NCBI GenBank assembly: GCA_001792895.1
Contig: MARA01000003.1
Location: forward strand, 1,178,001-1,242,000
DNA: 64,000 bases
Source: Lentinus brumalis
Taxonomy: Eukaryota; Basidiomycota; Agaricomycetes; Polyporales; Polyporaceae
Direction of reading: 5' to 3'
Positions 45,570 to 56,365 of this stretch are shown here, piece by piece. The notes under the pieces were generated by a model. It ran no database searches. It saw nothing but the letters and a program-made list of their open reading frames with translations, and was not told the origin of the DNA. The position numbers and the translations under genes are program-made. The first letter of the stretch is position 1; the number at the start of each line of letters is the position of its first letter.

Positions 45570-46960
45570 CTACCGCTGCCACCGTACTATCGGTTCCGTT
45601 TCCCGGACGCCGTTTTGTCGCTGCACGAACACACGGCGTGGGTTCCGAGTGTTGGAGTCTAGCACAAGGTTGAGTCAACAAAAAGTAGCTATCAGATACA
45701 CAGAACTCACTCGGCATGTCAATGAGCAGATACCGGAACTCGTAGTATCCCTGGTCGTTCTACAGCGGCATTGTCAACGATGCACAAGTATGCATGCGAT
45801 AACACTTACCATGACCAGATCCGCGTGCACCTCACCCTCTGTGAACGCAGCCCCGCTATGTGCTTCACTTGACGAACCTCCAGATCTCGTTGCGCCCTTG
45901 ATACCTGAGAAGAGCCCAGTCACTGACGACAACCAGCCTTTCTGCTCCTTTTCCGCTCTTTGCTCCTGGACTACCACGGGCTGTGGTGCGGACGACGCGT
46001 CCACCTCTCCGGTCAAGAACTTGAAGAGCTCCTTCGACATATCGACTAACCGCTGTCCCCGTCTTGCCGCCTCCTCCTTCATCTCCTCCACCGACATCTC
46101 TTGGAGCGAGATTACAGCACCTTGCACTTTCCGAGACCACCTTGAGAGCGTGCTCTCGTCTTCCTGATTCACACTGTATGGGCCTGTGGAGCCTGGCGGA
46201 CGACCTTGGATGTAGAAATTCAGGAGCATGTGCTCGCGCCCCGTAGAGTCGACGAATATCTGCGACGTTGGATAGTGATTCCTGTGCCGAGGCCGCGAGT
46301 TTGACGGTGGATGATTGTGGAACACAAGCGGCTCTTGCATATATTGGTGCACCTGTATGGGAGCAGGGATTAGATATGTCAACATGCGCGGGGGCTGTCC
46401 GACATACCTCAGGCGAGGCCTTGATGAGCTCGCATGCCTTGTTAAACAGGACCGTAGGCGAGTTGGCCGAAAACATTTCCGAGGTGAGGGCGTAAACCAG
46501 CAGAACCGCCAGGCTCGCGCCGGTAAGGATGACCACCGTGTTCGCCGTCCTTCTCGTGGTCCGTACAACTGCGTGACGAGCGGGGCCACCCTTCATCAGC
46601 GTGCATCCACTTTAATGGCCCAAGAGACGTACCCTTTCCCCCCACGCTCAATTCAGACCACTTCTTCTCCGGCTTGACCTCATCCGGTCGTGGTGGGGTG
46701 ATGCCGAGGGAGAACGGGCCCGCAGTGTCCTCTCGCCCCGCCGCGCGCTGCCTCTGGTCCAGCGCACTCGACAACAGCGACGCAGCAGTAGGCTTGCTCC
46801 CGCTTGCGGTGGAGCTTGTCTTCAAATCCGCTTGTGTAGCGTACGTCTGAATGACGACGCGAAGCCTGCAGGTTGTGGTCGGGAACCGCGAGGGGGCTGC
46901 AGTTGACCTGCACAACCTGCGCGCATGATGGAATATGCTTCTGGTCCGAGGTAGATTCAT
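45570..46960 (-). CDS. TIM21: Mitochondrial inner membrane translocase subunit Tim21
   Basis: Tim21 links the TIM23 channel to the TOM complex and respiratory chain. The frame starts MNLPRTRSIFHHARRLCRST, an Arg-rich presequence without acidic residues, then ATQADLKTSSTASGSKPTAA and VKPEKKWSELSVGGKG. One membrane helix follows (ANTVVILTGASLAVLLVYAL), and the intermembrane-space domain starts TSEMFSANSPTVLFNKACEL. Then HQYMQEPLVFHNHPPS, FVDSTGREHMLLNFYIQGRP, a short charged helix, EVHADLVMNDQGYYEFRYLL and IDMPNSNTRNPRRVFVQRQN. It ends ETEPIVRWQR. The order of helix, FYIQG and RYL blocks is the Tim21 pattern. An in-frame Met 17 codons upstream (47011) is possible; the start used opens the better presequence. 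Confidence 0.9.
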
Positions 46961-47292
46961 GACCGATGGAACATGCACATGAGGGATGCAGACAACTGAA
47001 GTTGGGAGCACGGATGGGTGACGGAAGACACGGGCGAGGAAGCTTCAGCGCCGGAGACGCGGGGAAGAGCCACGTGCCCCGATGCGCGTAATGGCAGTCG
47101 CGACGAGTGCCGGCGGCGGCGCGTCGTGCACGCGTCAGGACGGTCGAGTTTCGCACGAACTGAGCTTTTCCGAGATGTAGTGATTGCAAAAAGTGAGTTG
47201 GTCCATGAATTCAATAGAGCATAGGGTGCACCATGAGCACATATAATTGAGTAGGTGCTGTCAGGTATTACAGGACCGCTACACTACTTGTC
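46961..47292. other. TIM21 promoter region
   Basis: 332 bases between the TIM21 start and the AIM18 stop, both on the minus strand. No gene or TATA box seen. Confidence 0.4.
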
Positions 47293-48349
47293 CTATAGAT
47301 GAGTCTCGACGTACTCGATGACCGACTGCTTGAGCTGAAGGGGAGAGTCAGACAGCTGTTTCGACCGAAGCCAGAAGCTACGCACCGGCGGACTCAGACC
47401 CTTGCCCTCAAAGTATGCAAGGATAAATTCGCGCGCTAGCCAATCGCTCTGTACAGAGCCAAGGTCGCGCACAATGAGCGTCCGGGGCTGCTTCGGTGAC
47501 GGCGCCGTAGCCAGAATATCGAGGGGAGAGTGTTTAGTGAGAGGGGTGTTCGGGAACATAGACTTGAGCTTCCGCAGAGGGGACTGAATCGCAAGTTCCT
47601 CCTCCGGTGTGAGCTCTCCCCGCTGTTTTGAGAGCACCTGACGCGCCTGTAGAGCGCGCATGAAGCCGTCTCGCAGATGTCCATACGAGGTGTTCCTCGT
47701 AGGGACTGGGGCGATTAGTAGGTGAAGCGGCATCCGGGCGGAGAGGACGAACCTATGCGGAGCACGCATGCCGAGCTCTTCACGATGTATTCAATCTTCT
47801 CCTCCGCGGTCGCATCTTTTGGAATCTTCTGACGAGCTCAGCGCTCAGTAGCAGAATGCCTCCTCGGACGGTGCACGCACTGCAAGATTGGGGTTCGAGA
47901 GATCGGCGTAGAACCCGACGGAGTAGACTTTGATGCCAAGGAACGAAACCGTCCTCACGCCCACACCCATGAGGGTGAAGGTCGGTAGCGGGGTCTTGGA
48001 CTGTATCTTCAGCGTCGTAGGAAACGCAATTGACGTCGCGGGTCAACTACAGCGAGGTAAGCGAACGTGCACGTACACACTACTGACGGGTATAGCACAG
48101 ACCACGCGTCTCATCCTCCGCTGGCGAGAGTGGCACCTCTGCATCGAGGTGAATGGTGCTAACAGTGAAGCCAGTCGCCAGAGCAAGCGCGGTGCCCCAG
48201 AAAGCTACTGAGCTCGCAAAGGTTCTCCGGCGGGTCAGTGTCTTCGCTAGGACATTTGCGCCAGTGGGCCACCGTGCGGGTGCGGACGAGGAGAAGGCGC
48301 GGCAGCCTTGCACAAAGTTGCGCGCGAGACGCGCCTGAAGCCAGCTCAT
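47293..48349 (-). CDS. AIM18: Chalcone-isomerase-like mitochondrial protein, AIM18 family
   Basis: Fungal relatives of chalcone isomerase; the yeast member is mitochondrial and its chemistry is unknown. Exon 1 from 48349 reads MSWLQARLARNFVQGCRAFS (a presequence) and a hydrophobic helix, SSVAFWGTALALATGFTVST. Exon 2 has SIAFPTTLKIQSKTPLPTFT, then LMGVGVRTVSFLGIKVYSVG with FYADLSNPNLA, the core of the fold. Then KIPKDATAEEKIEYIVKSSA with CVLRI, and VPTRNTSYGHLRDGFMRALQ, a signature block. It ends with RTLIVRDLGSVQSDWLAREF, ILAYFEGKGLSPPVRSFWLR and LKQSVIEYVETHL. At the start of exon 2 the expected VDPATS needs one more base in the CCC at 48040-48042 (plus coordinates), so the literal frame is broken there. 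Divergent from Blm10 copy 2 across 288 bases. Confidence 0.87.
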
Positions 48350-48574
48350 AGCGGTGGTGGTGGCAGAGGAGGTGAGCGCGCCCTCGAGAGTCGAGTCTGG
48401 CCAAGTCGCGATCGCGCCGGTGGGTGAGCACGTGACGTGACGCGGGTGGATGGGCGCCTGAGCGGTGGGAGTACGCGTCGCCGTGTGCAGTGCGAGAGAC
48501 TCAGCCACCGTCTCCAGCCACATCCAGTCCCGACTCTGTACGCGTCACCCCGGGCCTCGTAAGCCTTCTCCGTC

Positions 48575-48580
48575 TATATA
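48575..48580 (+). promoter_or_regulatory. TATA box candidate for the second Blm10 gene
   Basis: TATATA 63 bases before the ATG at 48638, inside the 288-base interval shared with the divergent AIM18 gene. Confidence 0.5.
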
Positions 48581-48637
48581 GCATCCCACGGGTGAGTGTC
48601 CGCCATCAGTCCACTTCATTCGCGCCCACTCACCACA

Positions 48638-51600
48638 ATGAACAGTCTCCTTAACCTCGGCGGCCTCGATCTTTCGTCTTTCACCGCCAATATCTCCGGC
48701 ATGGATGAGGATGATGTCTCCGTCCCCGACTCCCCCTCCTCAGAGTCCGGTACCTTCTCCCCCGATGCCCTACAACGGCAGCGTGCTTCTCTCCAGACCT
48801 ACCTCAATGCGCTTCCATACGAATGCGAGCCTCCTGAGGATATGCAGGCCAAGCTGGAGTACATCGTAGGACGCATCTGCATCTGCGCTGAGACCAAAAA
48901 CTGGCTCGTGCTTACCACCTGGGATGGGATGCTACAATGGTACGCCTTCTGTTCTGCACCCGCTAGTGTCATGGGGTTGAATCCTTCGCTTGCCCCATAG
49001 CTGGCTTCTCATGCGCTACCCGATGCCCAAGACTACGCGCGCTAAGCTCACCCGTCTCTACTACGAACTGTGCCTCGTCCCAGGCATAGAGCCCCGCGTG
49101 ATGCGCAGCTGGGCAGACATGCTCTCCCGCCTCATCTGCAACAAGCCAGACAGCCGGCGCAAGCTCGATGCTTCCGACCTTCAACTCTCTTGGCGCCCGC
49201 TCTGGCGCGTTTTGCAGAAGGAGCTTTGGCCGAAGAAGAGGATGCACGACTCGTCGTATGTGTCCTCGATGCGGCCGTTGTCTGAACAGAGGCTTACCAT
49301 GTACCGTAGACGGAACGTCGTTAATATCCTCCTCTTCGTCGCGGAGCAATGCAAGCGATATTTCCCTGCAAGCGAGATATCTGACATGTTGTCGACATTC
49401 CTGCCAGTGCTCACAAAGGATGTAAGCACCGCCCAGATGTTCAGACTATCACCGAGCTCAAGGATTGTTGCAGACCGTTCTGACTATGGTCCCGGTACTG
49501 ACGTCATTCCTCCCTCCTACTCACACACATCAATACCTCCCACTGGTCTTCAAACTCTGGGAAGCGTTCAACTCCTCGCTCGTTGATGACAGGTTCATTG
49601 AGCTGTGCGGAGAGCTCGCCGAGGAACATGTAGCAGGCCAGCTCGGCGATGCAGGTGAAGAGGGCGCGGCGGAGTGGAAGACCGTCGGAATTTGGAGCGA
49701 AGCCGAATGGACTTTCTTGATTGGAAAGACTTTGGGCTCTATGAGTATGTTGTTGTATTTGGAGTATCTCGCCCGTGGTCTGACTGCTTTTATCAGACGT
49801 TCCCGTCGGTGCCACACGAGTATGCCGCAGCTCTGATGTCCAAGATGCGGTATACTAAATCGACCATTTTGTCAGGGCGCCAGCACCACTGCTGGGCATG
49901 CCGATACAATGGCCGACAAGCAGTCACTTCGAATCAAGAAACCCATCAACAGGAGCAGTACGTCTGCCCTATAAACGTTGCGGTCATATTGAATATCGAT
50001 GTTCTCAGGCGCACTCGCCAAGGTGATTGTCTATTCATTGGCTCTTGATGGGCCTGCCCGTCAAGACAGTGCTAGCAATCCGGGCACGCCTTCCTCTGAG
50101 GGATTCATTGCAGGTTCCAGAGCTCTCGACTCCCTAGACAAGTTGATTACGAGCGTCGAGTCCTTCTTCCACCCCTCGAACTATGGCATCTGGAGTCTGA
50201 ACGTACGAGAATCCTTCCCAGATTCGCCGACACGTCACTGAAGATGGTGTTCACAGCTTACTCACTTTGTCCAACGGCTCATGGCCGAGTTCTCCAAGCG
50301 ATGGAAAGACGAACAGCAGCCATACTGCAAGACCCCAGTGGTACGTTGATACGCATGTTCGGAAACTATGCCGTCCTTACTGAAAAATGCTCGCTATAGA
50401 CTCGTCGGCTGACCCCGGAGATACGCAGGCATTTCATCCTGACCCTCCGCACCCCAGTGCTCCTGTCCATGTTTTCCAAGGATCCGTTCACCATCAGCTA
50501 CTCGCAGGCCGCTATTCGGGCCATGGCTTTACTCGAACCGAACTTGGTGATGCCTGAGATTCTGGAACGAGCGTACAGTGGTCTGGAGGTCGTCAATGAG
50601 ACTCACCGCACGACAGCTGTTATGACGATGCTCTCTGCGGTCTCCCTTCCACTCGTCTCAGAGCGCTTCTACGTAGGCGGCCAGAAGCATGTCGTTCCTC
50701 TACTGGAGCTGTGCATCCCTGGCATCGATCTGGTGTGTTGATTCCTCCTTCCGGCACCTCAGTCATTCATTGATACTATGTATCCACCAGAACGACCCGG
50801 TCAAGACCATTTGCGCGACGATGTTCATCTCGTCTGTCATCCAGTACATCAAGATCGCTGATGTTTCCATCCATCAATATGGCGTTGACCTCACCAGCGA
50901 TGCACCTGCTGAGGACGTGATGGATGTCGACTCCACTGAACTGCCCTCTGGGGTGGACACCCCCGGGATGCCTATACTCAGCCGGGAGGAAGAACGGACG
51001 CTCGCGCGCGAGAGTACAGCCGGATTCGCGGACTGGGTCACTTCACTCTTCCGCCGTGTCCTTGCTCTCTTTGAGAACCTTCCCGAGGAAGGCGGGAAGA
51101 AGGGCACAACCGGCGGGAAGATGGAGGAGGCGGTCCTCAAGGCAATCAAGGGCGCGCTCGACACCGTCTGCCTGCACCTGTCTGACTCGCTCTTCGATCT
51201 TGTGCTGAAGCTCGTGTTCGAGTATGCAAGCACGAACGCAAAGTCCAACGCTGTGCGTGCGTTTGGGCAGCTTGTGTCCTCTTTGGCACGTGCAAAGCCG
51301 GAGAAGACTGTCGACAAGTTCTTGCCCTTCTGCATCAACCAGGTCCAGGAAGAACTCAAGCACGGGGCGTCGAGTATCCGCACAACGTCGACGCACGAGG
51401 CCGTTCCATCTGACACGACTTTGCACTGGAGTGGGTATATTCATGACTTGTGTGGATCTTGACGTTGTCTGACTTGTCAAATAGACATGTCCATCCTGCG
51501 TGGCTGCTTCGGCTACGGGGGATCGACGGTAAGTTTCGACTTCACCTTGATGGAAGGCATCCTTCTGACGCGACGTGTTTAGATCCTCAAGTACAAGGAC

Positions 51601-54600
51601 CAGTTGCTGGGCTTGGTGGCTCTCCTCGTCGAGAAGACGAAGAGCGAGCGTGGCTACACCGGTACTGGGCGGCTGATCAACCGCATTCTTCACACTGCAG
51701 CGACCATCTACATTGTCAACGCTCGCTACATGAACCCCGATGAGTGGGACTCCCCAGAGCTTAACCGCAACCTCACCTCCCAATGGGGCAAGATGTACGA
51801 TGCGGATGAAGTCGACGTGACATGGCATGGTATGTCGTCCCTCGCAAAGGGCGAAGATCAGCTCACTGATGGCCCCAGTTCCCAATCATGATGAGGTCGA
51901 GTTCGTACTAGAGATTCTGGACAAGATCGCGGCTCCCGCCCTCGACAAGGTCGAAGCACTCCTTGAGACCGTTGGCAAATGGGACAACGTCGCGCGCAAC
52001 GACTTCTGTCGGTATGTTTACCGCTCTTGCATCCTGTTGATTCCCTTCAGGTTGGCCTGACAAATCATGGCAGCTACCTCCACGCCGCGCGATCTGTTTG
52101 GGGCGGTTTGCCCACGTTCCTCCTGCTGGGCGACAAGGACGTCGTTAACCCATGCCTGAACGAGGACGTTGAGGTTCCCGAGCTGCTCGTCACGCCGCTC
52201 GATGTCAAGGCAGGCTTCGTGCTCACCGACCCGAACGATCCACAGTATAAACGGGCTATCGCCCACCGCTCTCGTTTCGGTCAAATCGTACACAGGGCTG
52301 CCGACGTGCTCCGACGGGAGAGCGAAGGCGAAGACCACATAGACGCTGTGATCGCGGTCTCTCGCGCCATCGACGTCTACCTGCTCGAGTACGCGATGAC
52401 ACGGAGCAACTTCGAGAGCCTGACGAAAGCCTACCGTCAGGCACGCGAGTAAGCCAATCTGCTTTCGATGTTGGTCTCGTCCCTGCTGATGGCTGTCGTC
52501 CTAGTTCGAACCGTGTATGGCCGAAGCAGAAGGAGAACTCGCGTAGCGTCTTCTTGAAGCGTGCCCAGGTGTACAATGCCGGTAGGCTGTACATGCATGC
52601 GCTGTACCGTCGCCGTGACGCGCTGGATGACCAGCTCCTAGAGGATCTCATCGAGCTGTCTCTTTCGCCGTACACAAGAGTGCGGAGGCATGCGCAAGCC
52701 ATCCTACACAATGCCTGCGGGGTAAGCGATGATCTTCGAACTCAGGCAGATCGAGTTTCTGACCGTGTTGTAGTACTTCGTGAGGTCTACGCGGTTCACC
52801 CTCCCATACCTTTTCCGAACTCTCGAGAGGAAAGCGGATCCTGACCGCATGAAGGGCGCGCTCTACATCTTGTGGAACAAGGGCACGGCTGCATACGCAC
52901 TTGCGGGTAAGAGGCACGAGTACGACTTACTTCGCTCCTTTGTTGAGGGACTTCTGACAGATATCAACTTCCATGGGCAATACCTTCTGTCCCTGTTGGA
53001 CTGCCAGCACCAAGAGAAGGTGACGAAGTCATCAATTCCGGCGCCCCACAACTTGCTGACACTCTGCATAGCCATCCGTGCAGAAGCTCGTCGGCAGCGT
53101 GGCCCAAGATGCTCTCGTCTACCTGAACGAGGAGTCATTCCACACTGATGCGTTCACAGAGGAGATCCCAGACGTCTTGCGGGCACTGGGCGAGTTGAAG
53201 CAGGAGTTTGCTTCATCCGTCGTTGACCAAGCGATTGCACGAGCGGCAGCGGAGAAATGCGGCCCCCGGGTAGTATTGAAGAACCGACGTTACATGGAGA
53301 CGGTGCGTTAAGGCAACGAATAGTCAACCAGTCAGTTCTCACCACTGACTCGTCGCTCTCAGGTCAACGCCATTTTGGAGGTGGCGGAACGGCCGACGAC
53401 GCACGTGAGTGTCTGCATCCGCATCCGCCCGGTGGGTAATGCTAACTTTCTCCAGTGGAGATATGTTCAATTCGCGATTCGCTTCTTGTATGGACTCCTC
53501 CGGAGAGACTCGGCACCGCCACCCGCTGTAGCCGCGTTCTTCCTTCGACAGAGCATCAGTCCCCATAACACGATTCGTGTGACTGCTCAGAAGTGAGTTC
53601 GGATTCGCAACGGGCGATGAAAGAATACTGAAGACATAATCGACAGGGCTGTCGTGAAGGTTTGCGCACATATCAAGATCCGGACGTTCTCCAGCTCTGC
53701 AGAACGACTGTGGTTGGATGAATGGGAGAACCCGCTCCGAAGAGATATACCTGTCGATGACCCTGCAGAGTTTCTCCGACGTCACGGGCAGCCTGGATAT
53801 TCTGCTGACCAACAAGGGTATGTGCTTGTCATCACCGCGTTCATGTGCGACGCTCCTCATCACAACGTGCAGCGACCTTCGGGTCGACAAGTTCGAGACC
53901 GGCTTCTTGCTGTGGACTCCGACAGTCAAGGGTTATCAGGCCGTGCCTGCTGGTCCTTCGGCCTTCATATGGGAAGAACCATCGAGGCCGATTCTTCAGG
54001 CAATGAGTGAGGTAATGAACAAAGACAACTTCTTCACCGCCTTGGCTCTCCTCTGGGGTCAGGAGTCAATGAAGAACAGCACCACCCCGAGCTGCGCGCG
54101 GAGAATGTCACATTCATGAAGTCTATAGGTAGGCAACTCAGGAGTGGTCTGAGTTCCAGATGCTGAACGATGAAATAGCCAAGATGTTCGAGCATGAGAA
54201 GCTTAACACTATTCTGGACACGATAGACCCTCTTCTCGCCGATGGTGATCGTTACAAGCAGCGTTCTGGAGCTGAGCTCTTGGCCGGTCTCTCGCGAGGT
54301 GAGCATCTTCGAAGCGCATCATGATGTCTTATCGACATACTCCCAGGTTCGAAGCATTGGCCGAAGCAACATGCGGATTTCTTGTGGCAATGGATCACCG
54401 CACGCCTTGATCGCATTTATGCTCAGATGAAGCCGGATACGGTCTCGTTCTGGGAGAACCTCCTTAGCGTATGTGGCAAGGTATCCATCCTACTCACATT
54501 AGACTCTCATATGTCTGCAGGAGCAACTTGTGGATCGGGATCCTCGGCGGACAGAACCTCTCGTCAAATGGATCCTTTCGCTACCTCTGGAGTTCCATAG

Positions 54601-56365
54601 CGACTCTGCCTTCGCTAGTAAGTCGTTCCAATTCTACAAGGCCACGGTGAATTAACACGCTCGGTAGTGAGCAAGTCCCTATCTATCTTCAACATCTTGG
54701 TTGACTGCCTCGATATACGCTTCCTCCCCCTGGCTGATCACTACATCAACCTCTTTCTGGATAACGCCGACACTGGATACGCGGAGGTGTGTGTGTGTGA
54801 CATCACCGTTCATCGCAATTCTCACTGGGTAGTAATCAGATTCGCTCGCAAATTGCGCAAAACGTGTATGCGATCATCACTATCCAGTGGAGGCCAATAT
54901 ATCCTTCGGCATCTAAGTTTGTCGAGGCGTGTGCCAATAGCGCCGATCCACTTCGCATCCGGTATGTGTACTGCTGCTCGTCACCCGGGCGCTTTTGACT
55001 AATGAGTGCTGCAGTGAGGCGCGGTACATCAACCGGATCTCCGAAATCGTCAGCCAACTACCTGTTTGGAAGGAAGAACGGCTTCCACCACCGAGGGTTA
55101 GCCAGTCGCAGTACGACAAAGTGGGACTGACAGGTGCGCATAGCTGCGGCCAATTCGATTCACCGTCCATCTGATATCTTGCCAGTGTTGCAATGGGTTT
55201 GGGATTTCGCACATGGTCCGCAAGCTCCGCTCATCTTCCCCTACATGATTGTGCTCCTGTGAGTGACTCGCTTGCGCAGAACTTCGGGTCGAGTGGCTTA
55301 CGGGACCAAAAGCCCTGAGATTATCCGCATGTCGGAGCTGAACGATAGCTCCGAGCTGCAGACATACAGTTCAGCGGTGCTTTACGTGCTGTCTGCAGTG
55401 ACGCCTCCTCCAGAATACATCGAGGTTATCGCTGACAATTTCATAAACGCGATCAAGTCTTCGACGGTGAGTATTCTGCCGTGACACTATAGATGCCGAT
55501 GCTAACACAATTACAAATAGTCTTGGAGAATTAGGGTCAATGCACTGCCGACGCTCATCGTGTTCTTCTATCGGAACCTTTTGAGCCTGTCGACCGACCT
55601 CGTCTTGAGGCTCATGAACGTCCTGCTGGAGTGCCTGTCTGATGAGAATATCGAAGTCCGTGAGATGGCTTCGAAGATGCTCTCGGGGGTTGTTAGATGC
55701 TCGCAACGCCAGAGCATCATCCCACTCAAGGTACGGGGTGCAGTACTGCCGTAATTGCTGACACACTTAAGCTTTTCCTTGACCAGGATCGGTTTGTCAA
55801 TACTCTACGGCGTACAAGGCTGCCGAACCGTCGAGACCCGACATATGCGGACTCGTTACGGTCATTGCATTCCGCCATCTTGGGCCTTTGCGCACTGATC
55901 GAGAGCTTCCCGTACTCCGTGGAGCCGTGGATGCCCCCTCTGACCGAAGGTATGGTCGGGCTATACTAGGTTTGGTGTTCGCCGTTGACAATACCGCGCA
56001 GTTTTGGCCAACCACGCAACGGACCCGGTGCCGATATCGACGACCATCCGCAAGTGTGCATCAGAGTTCAAGAAGGTTGGTGGCTACGTAACGCTGACGC
56101 TGTACATGGGATGCTTACCATCTATGTCTGCCCCGTTGTAGACCCATCAGGTATGTTTTTGAGACATCGCCGCGACTAGTGCATATGCGGTATTGACTTA
56201 CCGGGCGACAGGACACCTGGCACAAGGACCAACTGGCATTCAATGAGGACCAGCTCCAGAGTCTATCTACCATGCTTGTCGGCACTTCGTACTGTACGTC
56301 CTCCGGCATTCTACGTCCTCGACGAACTGATCATGCTGATCACTTACGTCGTCGCAGATGCGTAA
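48638..56365 (+). CDS. BLM10: Proteasome activator Blm10/PA200, copy 2
   Basis: Second member of the same HEAT-repeat family. It starts MNSLLNLGGLDLSSFTANIS, with an acidic Ser/Pro leader longer than in copy 1. Landmarks: YPMPKTTRAKLTRLYYELCL; LLFVAEQCKRYFPASEISDM; LPPTHTHQYLPLVFKLWEAF; ALAKVIVYSLALDGPARQD; ADWVTSLFRRVLALFENLPE; KSNAVRAFGQLVSSLA; PDEWDSPELNRNLTSQWGKM; FLKRAQVYNAGRLYMHALYR; MKGALYILWNKGTAAYALAG; SDENIEVREMASKMLSGVVR; LCALIESFPYSVEPWMPPL. As in copy 1, the last intron (GTACGT..GCAG) splits a Tyr codon, and an 8-base exon completes TSYYA-stop. It has longer exons and fewer introns than copy 1, mainly in the first half. I met no stop in the exons I followed. The two copies probably cap 20S proteasomes in different settings; that is inference. 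Confidence 0.92.

Noticed and set aside
45865..46596. 243-codon minus-strand frame
   Set aside because: Shares the TIM21 membrane exon at its start, then runs on in the wrong frame through the next intron and exons; only its first part is real and is included in TIM21.
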